This document shows, piece after piece, positions 1 through 6,261 of a DNA stretch of 18,108 bases (position 1 is its first letter; every line of letters begins with the position of its first letter). This stretch comes from Deltaproteobacteria bacterium (GTDB taxonomy: Bacteria > Desulfobacterota > Dissulfuribacteria > Dissulfuribacterales > QOAL01): the NCBI GenBank assembly GCA_027068235.1, contig JAMOUE010000003.1, forward strand, positions 1 through 18,108. Direction: 5' to 3'. Under the pieces are notes generated by a model. The model saw only the letters and a list, made by a program, of their open reading frames with translations, searched no databases and was not told where the DNA came from. The translations under genes and the position numbers were made by a program.

Positions 1-6
1 TACAAT

Positions 7-1029
7 ATGTATGTTGTGATCCAAGCGCTTTTTTACATTGATATCGCTTTAACTGCCGTGAATTCTTTGAAAAAATTAAAAAAGATAGCACCCGAGACTG
101 CTGCATTATGGCTTGTATTGGTATGGTTTCTTTGCATATCAGTGCTTCGTTTTTCAATAGAAGCCAGCCACACATCAAAACCTAAGATAAAGGTTGGGTA
201 TCTACCAATAACGTGTCATCTGCTATTACCAGTTGCAATGGAACGACAAGAATTTTTTAGAAAAAATGTTATCCCTGTAAAGTTCACATCGTGGCCAGAT
301 ATGATAGAGGCCGTAAAGGGCGGTGAACTTGATGCAGCTTTTATATTGGCTCCCATAGCCTTATCACTTATGGGACAAGGGGTGCCGGTAGATATAGCTT
401 TATTAGGCCATAGAAATGGCACCGGCCTTGTGGTATCAAAGGCGGCTGGCATAAAAAGTGTAGAAGATTTTACAGACAAGGTAATGGCAATACCAATACG
501 GTTTAGTATGCAAAATATTGCACTTTTGACTTTACTGGAAAAAAAAGGAATTGCTAGAGAAAGCGTAACCCGGGTGGAACTTCCACCTCCAGATATGCCT
601 TCGGCATTAGCCTCACATTCCATAGATGGTTACATAGTTGGTGAGCCTTATGCAACTCAAGCAGAACTTATGAAAGTGGGTACCATTTTACTGGATGCCT
701 CTTCAATTTTGCCAAATTTTATATCAAGTGTTGTGATTGTCAGAAAAGACTCAATAACATCTCGTAAAGATTTAATAGATAGTTTTTTACAAGGACTTTT
801 TGCTCAGGGAGATTGGATAGAAGGAAACAGAAAGAAGGCCGCCCTAATTGGTGCTCACTTTTTTGGCTTGGAAAAAAGGTTGGTCGAAGAGGTACTTGTA
901 AAGAAAAAAGTAAGTTACAAGCACATTCTGCCTAACAAAGAAGAGTTCCGGGAAATCGGTAAGCAAATGGTGCACTTTCAGCTTGTAGATAAACTGCCAG
1001 AGATAGGGATTTACCTGAAATGGCACTAA
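7..1029 (+). CDS. ABC importer substrate-binding protein, NrtA/SsuA/TauA-like
   Basis: Extracytoplasmic solute receptor of an ABC importer. After a basic patch (LKKLKK) and a hydrophobic stretch (about residues 33-47), which together look like a signal peptide, the mature part opens with KIKVGYLPITCHL. It continues with GELDAAFILAPIALSL and DGYIVGEPYATQA, typical of the NMT1/SsuA-like fold of nitrate, bicarbonate, sulfonate and taurine receptors. Its length (340 aa) is normal for the family. The start is uncertain: the frame is open to the window edge, ATG at 7 would add a hydrophobic leader before the basic patch, and GTG at 58 or TTG at 67 would give a more ordinary signal peptide; none has a visible Shine-Dalgarno. 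The 3' end overlaps the permease gene by 10 nt. The ligand cannot be read from the sequence. Confidence 0.85.
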   Translation: MYVVIQALFYIDIALTAVNSLKKLKKIAPETAALWLVLVWFLCISVLRFSIEASHTSKPKIKVGYLPITCHLLLPVAMERQEFFRKNVIPVKFTSWPDMIEAVKGGELDAAFILAPIALSLMGQGVPVDIALLGHRNGTGLVVSKAAGIKSVEDFTDKVMAIPIRFSMQNIALLTLLEKKGIARESVTRVELPPPDMPSALASHSIDGYIVGEPYATQAELMKVGTILLDASSILPNFISSVVIVRKDSITSRKDLIDSFLQGLFAQGDWIEGNRKKAALIGAHFFGLEKRLVEEVLVKKKVSYKHILPNKEEFREIGKQMVHFQLVDKLPEIGIYLKWH

Positions 1030-1778
1030 GATACTTTGGTTTTCTTCTAATATTCTCTTTATTAGTGCTGGTTTGGCATCTGGTTGTAACTTTATTTGAT
1101 GTGCCGGAGTATGTTTTCCCAAAACCGGTATCAGTTGCCAAGGCCATTGAAGAAATGATTCAAAGTGGCCAACTTTATAGAAATAGTGTAGCTAGTCTTT
1201 TCAGGGTTACATGCGGGTTCTATATGGCAGTGGTTACGGCTGTACCCCTTGGTCTTGTTCTAGGGCGCAAAAGCCATTTGAGAATCTTCTTGAATCCTCT
1301 AATACAGTTTTTAAGGCCAATATCTCCTCTAGCCTGGATCCCTATAGCACTTATGTGGTTTGGCATTGGGGACAGGCCTGCAATTTTCCTCATATTCCTT
1401 TCCTCTTTTTTCCCGCTTGTAGTATTTACAACAAGTTCGGTTTTAAGCATACGTACTACCTACCTAAGGGTTGCAAAAAATTTTGGACTAAATGGATTAG
1501 ATCTTTATAGGAAGGTGATCTTGCCTGCAGCACTGCCAGATATCATTACAGGGATCAGAATAACCCTGGGTACTGCCTGGTTGGTCATAGTGGCTGCAGA
1601 AATGATAGCCGTTAAATCAGGGCTTGGTTATCTGATAATAGATGCAAGAAATTCCCTCAGAATGGACAAAGTGGTTGCCGGTATGGTGGCAATTGGACTC
1701 ATTGGTTTGGTGCTGGACCATATAATCAGATTCCTAGAACGGATGCCGAGTGTAGAATGGAGCAGGTTGAGACGTTGA
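1020..1778 (+). CDS. ABC importer permease, SsuC/TauC/NrtB-like
   Basis: Inner-membrane channel subunit (binding-protein-dependent transport family) of the importer encoded here. About six hydrophobic segments are visible, including residues 5-25, 62-82, 100-115, 121-141, 180-199 and 218-236. The cytoplasmic coupling (EAA) loop is at about 153-175, with GLNGLDLYRKVILPAALP matching the family pattern that docks on the ATPase. Its 252 aa is the usual size. The ATG at 1020 lies inside the end of the binding-protein gene (10-nt overlap), and its own stop lies 22 nt inside the ATPase gene, so the three are almost certainly one translationally coupled operon. One permease gene implies a homodimeric channel, as in SsuABC and TauABC. 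Substrate unknown. Confidence 0.88.
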   Translation: MALRYFGFLLIFSLLVLVWHLVVTLFDVPEYVFPKPVSVAKAIEEMIQSGQLYRNSVASLFRVTCGFYMAVVTAVPLGLVLGRKSHLRIFLNPLIQFLRPISPLAWIPIALMWFGIGDRPAIFLIFLSSFFPLVVFTTSSVLSIRTTYLRVAKNFGLNGLDLYRKVILPAALPDIITGIRITLGTAWLVIVAAEMIAVKSGLGYLIIDARNSLRMDKVVAGMVAIGLIGLVLDHIIRFLERMPSVEWSRLRR

Positions 1779-2563
1779 ACAAGATAGAAGTTTGCAATCT
1801 ACAAAAATGCTATAAAGAAAGGCGCGCAAAAAAGCGATTTCACACCCAATGTGAAGCACAGGAGGATTGTAGAGTACTGGATGGGTTGAGTTTTTCTATC
1901 CCTGCTGGTTGCTTTGTTTGCTTTATTGGGCCTTCTGGGTGTGGAAAATCTACTATGTTTAGAATAATTTCAGGCTTTGAAAGGCCAAGTGGCGGCAAAG
2001 TGCTTATTGATGGAAATCAAGTCACTGGACCAAGTAACAAACATGTATGTGTATTTCAAGAAGATGGCCTTTTCCCTTGGTTTACTGCAAGGCAAAATGT
2101 TGCCATAGGGCTGGGAACAAATTCTAATGAGGCTCATGTTCAGGAAACAGTTGATGAATACCTCGAATTAGTAGGACTTGCAGGTTTTGGAGATCACTAT
2201 CCTCACGAACTTTCAGGTGGAATGAGGAGAAGGGCTGAAGTTGCAAGGGCGCTGATAACCAATCCAGAAATACTTTTTATGGACGAACCCTTTGGGGCCC
2301 TTGATTTCGTTACAAGGCTTCAGATGAGAGAGGAGATGGTAAATGTTCATCAGATGTTTGACATGACCATATTATTTATCACGCATGATATTGATGAGGC
2401 CCTGCAGCTTGGTGACAGGATAATTATGTTAAGTGACAGGCCTTCAACAGTTGCATGGGATATGGAACTGGATTTTCCACATCCTCGTGACCTTTCAACA
2501 AGCCCATTAAAGGAGATTAGAAAGGAGATCTATTACAAAATGGGTCTGCATGTTGCCTTATGA
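1757..2563 (+). CDS. ABC importer ATPase, SsuB/TauB/NrtD-like, with Cys-containing insertion
   Basis: ATP-hydrolysing subunit of the importer. Motifs in order: Walker A GPSGCGKST (58-66), Q-loop VFQEDGLFPW (99-108), signature LSGGMRRR (152-159), Walker B ILFMDEPFGALD (172-183) and the switch histidine in FITHD (210). These match the nitrate/sulfonate/taurine ATPase family. Unlike typical members, about 17 extra residues lie between the first strand (EVCNLQKCY) and VLDGLSF; the segment is strongly basic and Cys-bearing (ERRAKKRFHTQCEAQEDC). Further cysteines at 13, 18, 52 and 55 make the N-terminal 60 residues unusually Cys-rich. The C-terminus is short, with no regulatory domain. The gene overlaps the permease by 22 nt and meets the convergent thioredoxin-like gene with a 6-nt overlap. 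Confidence 0.88.
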   Translation: MEQVETLNKIEVCNLQKCYKERRAKKRFHTQCEAQEDCRVLDGLSFSIPAGCFVCFIGPSGCGKSTMFRIISGFERPSGGKVLIDGNQVTGPSNKHVCVFQEDGLFPWFTARQNVAIGLGTNSNEAHVQETVDEYLELVGLAGFGDHYPHELSGGMRRRAEVARALITNPEILFMDEPFGALDFVTRLQMREEMVNVHQMFDMTILFITHDIDEALQLGDRIIMLSDRPSTVAWDMELDFPHPRDLSTSPLKEIRKEIYYKMGLHVAL

Positions 2564-3049
2564 TCTATTTTGTTGCATAAATAGCCATTGTTCTATCTGG
2601 GCCTTGGATGGGATCTTGCCAGCACTTACTACCGTGTTGCCAATGACGAGTGCCGGCGTCTTTTCAACACCAAACCTGTGTATCTCATCCCTGTCTGTAA
2701 TATGGAATATATCTGCAGCTACTCCTTTTTCTGAAAGTATTTCAAGTACTAATTTTTCTATTTGATTGCATCCAATACAGCCTGGTCCAAGAATCCTCAC
2801 TGTTATAGGTTCTGTTTCATGGGAATTGTTCTGCTTATCCTGTTCAAACAGTTTTTCAAAGGCCTTCAGATAATCATTTCTTGTGGAGGCAGGTATGTAG
2901 TTTTTCTTTTCAATTGTTTCGAGAAGAAAAGCTGCAGCCTCTTTTTTGTTTAATCCCTGTTCCTTGGCCAAGGTTCGAACCTTAGCCAGTGCCAGTTCTA
3001 GTCCAAAGATTCCTATGGGTCTGCCTTTTATCTTGATTATGTTAGCCAT
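2558..3049 (-). CDS. Two-domain protein: unassigned N-terminal domain plus thioredoxin-like fold with CxxC
   Basis: 163 aa, no signal peptide, presumably cytoplasmic. The C-terminal part (about 82-157) is a compact thioredoxin-like domain of the Thioredoxin_3 type: ITVRILGPGCIGC places a CxxC pair at 91 and 94, and EKTPALVIG supplies the cis-proline region (131-133). The N-terminal part (1-70) is mostly helical and begins IIKIKGRPIGIFGLELALA; it carries NYIPASTRNDYLKAFEKLF, which I cannot assign to a named family. A polar linker (DKQNNSHETEP) joins the two. The gene follows der by one base, and purines (GAGAGAAAG) at the end of der provide its ribosome-binding site, so the two are co-transcribed. 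A thiol-disulfide or metal-thiol role is inferred from CxxC; partner unknown. Confidence 0.75.
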   Translation of the reverse strand: MANIIKIKGRPIGIFGLELALAKVRTLAKEQGLNKKEAAAFLLETIEKKNYIPASTRNDYLKAFEKLFEQDKQNNSHETEPITVRILGPGCIGCNQIEKLVLEILSEKGVAADIFHITDRDEIHRFGVEKTPALVIGNTVVSAGKIPSKAQIEQWLFMQQNRS

Positions 3050-3050
3050 A

Positions 3051-4457
3051 TTATCTTTCTCTCAAGACTATTTTGATTGGTGTATGGGGAATGTTTAACT
3101 CCTGTCTGAAATAGTTTTTCAGGTATCTGATGTAATGTTCAGGAAACAGTTTTGGATAGTTTGCAAAAAATGTAAAGGTAGGAGGCTGTGTCCCTGTCTG
3201 GGTTACATAGTAGAGCTTTAGGTAATGACCTTTGGTAACAGGAGGGTTCTTGTGCAACATGGCCTGGCGTAGGATGCGATTAAGGCGTCCGGTAGTCTCT
3301 TTATATGAGAAGTCCTTATACACGTCATGGATGAGTGGAAAGATCTTTGAAACATTTTTGCCGGTCAATGCTGATATGTTTAGATGAGGCGCATATGGTA
3401 CAACCTTTCTGAGAAACCTTGCCTCTTCGTTTAAGAGTTTGCGTCTTTTGGGATCGTCTTTTACAAGATCCCACTTGTTGAATACTGTTATACAGCCTTT
3501 GCCAAATTCGGCAGTATAACCAACCAGCCTTTTGTCTTGGTCGGTTATCCCTTCAGTGGCGTCAAAGACACATATGCATATGTGGCTGTCTTTTATGGCA
3601 TCTAGAGACTTTATTGCGCTAAACTTTTCTATCTTGTCCCGTACGCGGGATTTTCTCCTGACACCTGCCGTGTCAACAAATATTATTGGTCTGAAACCAG
3701 GTCTCTTAACAAGACAATCTATGGCATCTCTGGTGGTGCCAGGGATGTCTGATACAACCATCCGAGGCTCTCCAACAATACGATTTAACATGGAAGACTT
3801 GCCAACATTTGGCCTGCCAACGATACTTACTCTTACAGGAGGCTGTACGTGATTACTGTCTTGGGTTTCTGTTGGTTCAGAGGAGGTTTCTGCTTCTTCT
3901 TCAGGTTCAGATTCTTGGTCCCTTTTGTTATCAACGTGGATGATTTCAAAGATTGCCTCAACAAGCCTTTTAATGCCTCTTCCCGTTTTTGCAGATATTG
4001 CAAGAAGATTTTCAATCCCCGTTTCAAAAAAATCGCTAAGATGTATCTCTTTTTCTTTAGAATCTATCTTGTTAACTACTGCAATAAATGGCTTACAAGA
4101 TCGTCTCACCATTTGGAGCAGTTCCAAGTCGTCTGGTGTGAGGCCTTGGACGCCATCAAAGAGCATAATCAGTGCATCAGCTTCTTCAATGGCTTGTTTT
4201 GTCTGGTCTATGACATTTTGAGCCAAGGGATCTTCCAAATCAGTACTTATTCCACCGGTGTCTATCAAAGTAATTCGCCCCTTAGAGAGGTCTGTTATCC
4301 CATATCTTCTATCCCTTGTGAGACCAGGTGTTTCGGCTACCAGCGCAGCCTTTGACTTGGTAAGATAGTTAAAAAGGGATGATTTCCCAACATTTGGTCT
4401 GCCTATGAGGGCAACCTTTGCACAAGATGTTTGGTCAATTATTTGGTTTGACGCCAT
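3051..4457 (-). CDS. der: Ribosome-assembly GTPase Der (EngA)
   Basis: Essential double GTPase that assists 50S subunit maturation. The tandem G domains are plain: first G1 GRPNVGKSS (19-27), switch II region DTGG (66-69), NKID (129-132) and SAK (155-157); second G1 GRPNVGKSS (214-222), DTAG (262-265), NKWD (327-330) and SAL (362-364). A C-terminal KH-like domain spans about 385-468, including PPVTKGHYLKLYYVTQTGT. Between the G domains lies a long acidic linker (about 178-203, rich in Glu, Asp and Ser), longer and more charged than in many homologues. 468 aa fits the family. No good Shine-Dalgarno precedes the ATG at 4457. It is the first gene of a two-gene unit with the thioredoxin-like protein and is divergent from the DJ-1 gene. 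Confidence 0.97.
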   Translation of the reverse strand: MASNQIIDQTSCAKVALIGRPNVGKSSLFNYLTKSKAALVAETPGLTRDRRYGITDLSKGRITLIDTGGISTDLEDPLAQNVIDQTKQAIEEADALIMLFDGVQGLTPDDLELLQMVRRSCKPFIAVVNKIDSKEKEIHLSDFFETGIENLLAISAKTGRGIKRLVEAIFEIIHVDNKRDQESEPEEEAETSSEPTETQDSNHVQPPVRVSIVGRPNVGKSSMLNRIVGEPRMVVSDIPGTTRDAIDCLVKRPGFRPIIFVDTAGVRRKSRVRDKIEKFSAIKSLDAIKDSHICICVFDATEGITDQDKRLVGYTAEFGKGCITVFNKWDLVKDDPKRRKLLNEEARFLRKVVPYAPHLNISALTGKNVSKIFPLIHDVYKDFSYKETTGRLNRILRQAMLHKNPPVTKGHYLKLYYVTQTGTQPPTFTFFANYPKLFPEHYIRYLKNYFRQELNIPHTPIKIVLRER

Positions 4458-4591
4458 AAGGTTTGTAATATTACTTCAAATATAATAGAATTTGTCCGTA
4501 CTAATTTTTTATAGATCAGATCTTGAAAGATAGTGGTTTTCTCACAGGCTTCAAGTTATTAATCCTTCTTGACCGTGATAGTCTAGGAAAT

Positions 4592-4611
4592 ACTAGTTGG
4601 CAACAACTGGT
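4592..4611. promoter_or_regulatory. Inverted repeat, possible operator upstream of the DJ-1/rpoH unit
   Basis: ACTAGTTG-GCAA-CAACTGGT: an 8-bp arm pair with one T/G mismatch around a 4-nt centre, ending 3 nt upstream of the -35-like TTGTAC and 28 nt upstream of TATAAT. This is the position expected for a regulator binding site. It is too far upstream to lie in the mRNA if the proposed -10 is used, so a DNA operator is likelier than an RNA hairpin. No regulator is identified. Confidence 0.35.
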
Positions 4612-4652
4612 CTTTGTACAAAAAATACGACAATTGAAATATAATACACTTT

Positions 4653-4659
4653 GAGGAGG
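4653..4659 (+). promoter_or_regulatory. Strong ribosome binding site for the DJ-1/PfpI gene
   Basis: GAGGAGG lies 5 nt before the ATG at 4665. It is the best Shine-Dalgarno in the window and fixes this start; it also suggests that the first gene of the long + strand run is well translated. Confidence 0.85.
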
Positions 4660-4664
4660 ATAAC

Positions 4665-5216
4665 ATGTCCAAGAAAGCAGCCATCATACTTGCTCCTGGT
4701 TATGAAGAATTAGAGGCAGTTGCTGTTGTGGATATACTGCGGAGGGCCGGTATTGATATAAAGATAGTAGGACTTGATAAGTCTCCCGTTCCATCAGCTA
4801 GAGACGTAAAAATAGTGCCTGATGTGGCCTTAGATGAGATTAAAGATCAAAAGTTCGATATAATTGTGCTGCCGGGGGGCCTTGATAGTACAGAAACCTT
4901 GGCAAAGGATGAGCGCGTTGTCGCCATGCTAAAAAATCAGCTTGATGAGGGACGGATGGTTGGAGCCATATGTGCTGCTCCTACTGTTCTTGATAGACAT
5001 GGACTGAGTGAAGGTAAACAGATAACATGTCATCCCGTTTGTCGACAGGCAGTAAAACACTCGAGTCTTTCTGATGATAGGGTTGTGGCTGATGGGCTTT
5101 TGGTAACCAGTCAGGCCCCTGGAACTGCACTTGAATTCGCCTTGAAGCTCGTTGAACGATTAGAAGGTACTGAGAAAATGAACGAGGTGAATAAAGGGGT
5201 GCTTGCAAAAATTTAG
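4665..5216 (+). CDS. DJ-1/PfpI family protein (YajL-like)
   Basis: 183-aa cytoplasmic protein of the DJ-1/ThiJ/PfpI superfamily. The fold starts KAAIILAPGYEELEAV, with Glu14/Glu15 in the position of the conserved acidic residue near the nucleophile. GAICAAPTVLDRHG places the nucleophilic cysteine at 103 on the expected elbow, and TCHP (121-124) follows as in DJ-1 and YajL. Family members are linked to oxidative and electrophile stress, as cysteine-sensing chaperones or glyoxalase/deglycase-like enzymes (the latter disputed). Its length and the lack of a PfpI-style catalytic His after the Cys favour the YajL/DJ-1 side over the protease side. It has a very strong ribosome binding site and is followed 12 nt later by a sigma-32-type gene, so shared stress expression is a reasonable inference. 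Confidence 0.88.
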   Translation: MSKKAAIILAPGYEELEAVAVVDILRRAGIDIKIVGLDKSPVPSARDVKIVPDVALDEIKDQKFDIIVLPGGLDSTETLAKDERVVAMLKNQLDEGRMVGAICAAPTVLDRHGLSEGKQITCHPVCRQAVKHSSLSDDRVVADGLLVTSQAPGTALEFALKLVERLEGTEKMNEVNKGVLAKI

Positions 5217-5228
5217 AATGGGAAGCAT
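5199..5228 (+). promoter_or_regulatory. Possible hairpin covering the translation start of the sigma factor
   Basis: GTGCTT (5199-5204) can pair with AAGCAT (5223-5228; five Watson-Crick pairs and one G-U) across an 18-nt loop. This would cover part of the weak Shine-Dalgarno (GGGAAG, 5220-5225) and abut the ATG at 5229, itself inside the palindrome GCATATGC (5225-5232). Such a stem could modulate initiation, for example with temperature. It is short and has a large loop, so this is a weak call. Confidence 0.25.
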
Positions 5229-6206
5229 ATGCCTGTAAAAGAAGCAAAAAAGAAAAAAAAGAAAAGACGTGGTAGTTCCAAGAGGAAGAAGAAGGCTGTG
5301 AACAAAAATGCGCATCTTCCTGCAGTTAGCGAATCTAAAGCCCTTATACCAGTTGAGGCAGATAATCTACAGAGGTATCTTGCTGAGATAAACAAGTATC
5401 CTCTTCTTTCCAGAGAGGAAGAAGAGGCCCTTACCAAGGCCTATTACGAGACGAAAGATCCTGATTTAGCACATAAGATTGCCACCTCTAATCTACGTTT
5501 GGTAGTAAAGATAGCCCTTGATTTTCAAAAGTTTTGGATGCAGAACTTTCTTGATCTAGTCCAGGAAGGCAATGTGGGCCTTATGCATGCAGTAAAGAAG
5601 TTTAATCCCTATAAGGGAGTTAAGTTTTCTTATTACGCCTCTTTTTGGATAAAGGCCTACATTTTGAAGTTTATTATGGATAACTGGCGCTTGGTAAAAA
5701 TTGGAACCACCCAAGCCCAAAGGAAACTGTTCTACAATCTAAAAAAAGAGAAAGAGAGTTTGCGGGCATTAGGTTTTGAGCCTGTTCCCAAGCTTATATC
5801 AAAGAGATTAAATGTTTCAGAGCAGGATGTAATAGATATGGAGCAACGGATGGGGTCATGGGAGGTTTCACTAGATGCTCCTGTTAAGCACGACTCTGAA
5901 GACAGTTATCTGGAGTTTTTGCCGAGTAAAGACCCAGAGATAGAGCAGTCTGTTGCCAATGAAGAGATGAAGGAAAAGCTCAAGGAGAAGCTTGAGGAAT
6001 TTGCATCCACATTGAAAGATAGAGAAAAGATAATCTTTAAGGAAAGGTTGATAGCAGAGGAACCCAAAACCCTTCAGGAAATAGGCGAACAATTTGGTGT
6101 GTCTAGAGAACGAGTTCGTCAGATTGAATCGCGCCTTAAAAAGAAACTTGGCAAGTTTCTGGAAAGTAATCTTCCTGATGTGGTGCCAGAGGTTGCTTCA
6201 GCATAA
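5229..6206 (+). CDS. rpoH: RNA polymerase sigma factor, sigma-32 (RpoH) type
   Basis: Alternative sigma factor of the sigma-70 family, group 3. Region 1.2 begins near 45; region 2 spans about 80-150, with NLRLVVKIALDFQ, LVQEGNVGLMHAVKKFNPYK and FSYYASFWIKAYI (the -10 recognition helix). QRKLFYNL (164-171) matches the RpoH box that distinguishes heat-shock sigmas from housekeeping RpoD. Region 4.2 is a clear helix-turn-helix (TLQEIGEQFGVSRERVRQIE, 281-300) for the -35 element. The usual regulon would be chaperones and proteases; targets cannot be read here. The N-terminal tail is unusual: about 15 of the first 26 residues are Lys/Arg, encoded by A6 and A8 runs (5246-5260). It follows the DJ-1 gene by 12 nt with only a weak Shine-Dalgarno, so it is probably co-transcribed and coupled. 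Confidence 0.88.
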   Translation: MPVKEAKKKKKKRRGSSKRKKKAVNKNAHLPAVSESKALIPVEADNLQRYLAEINKYPLLSREEEEALTKAYYETKDPDLAHKIATSNLRLVVKIALDFQKFWMQNFLDLVQEGNVGLMHAVKKFNPYKGVKFSYYASFWIKAYILKFIMDNWRLVKIGTTQAQRKLFYNLKKEKESLRALGFEPVPKLISKRLNVSEQDVIDMEQRMGSWEVSLDAPVKHDSEDSYLEFLPSKDPEIEQSVANEEMKEKLKEKLEEFASTLKDREKIIFKERLIAEEPKTLQEIGEQFGVSRERVRQIESRLKKKLGKFLESNLPDVVPEVASA

Positions 6207-6261
6207 ATTTTTAAAAAGAGGGAGTTTGTTTCAAAAATCCCAGGAGATGGTGGTAGCGGTT

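Larger units (their letters stand above)
4458..4664. promoter_or_regulatory. Divergent intergenic region between der and the DJ-1/PfpI gene
   Basis: This 207-base AT-rich gap is the only place in the window where two transcription units start back to back, so promoters for both are expected here. On the + strand, TATAAT at 4640-4645 is a perfect -10 match; the nearest -35-like hexamer, TTGTAC at 4614-4619, leaves a 20-nt spacer, longer than optimal. On the - strand, TATTAT (4487-4482) is a weak -10 candidate for der. AGATCAGATCT at 4513-4523 is a perfect short inverted repeat, and a longer hairpin-like repeat is listed separately. No coding ORF is credible in the gap. Confidence 0.6.

Noticed and set aside
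3920..3980. Acidic linker of Der as evidence of an inserted domain
   Set aside because: It is low-complexity Glu/Ser/Thr sequence without a fold; linker length varies among Der proteins.
3849..4355. + strand open frame inside der
   Set aside because: It lies opposite a well-conserved GTPase gene and has no motif, so it is a shadow frame.
4665..5216. DJ-1 gene as an intracellular PfpI protease
   Set aside because: The His that follows the nucleophile in PfpI-type proteases is absent (CAA instead of CHG), and the sequence fits the YajL/DJ-1 branch better.
6094..6261. Extension of the TPR frame back into the sigma gene, giving 619 aa
   Set aside because: The added part overlaps the conserved region 4.2 of the sigma factor and resembles nothing; the signal peptide begins at 6262, so the upstream frame is chance.
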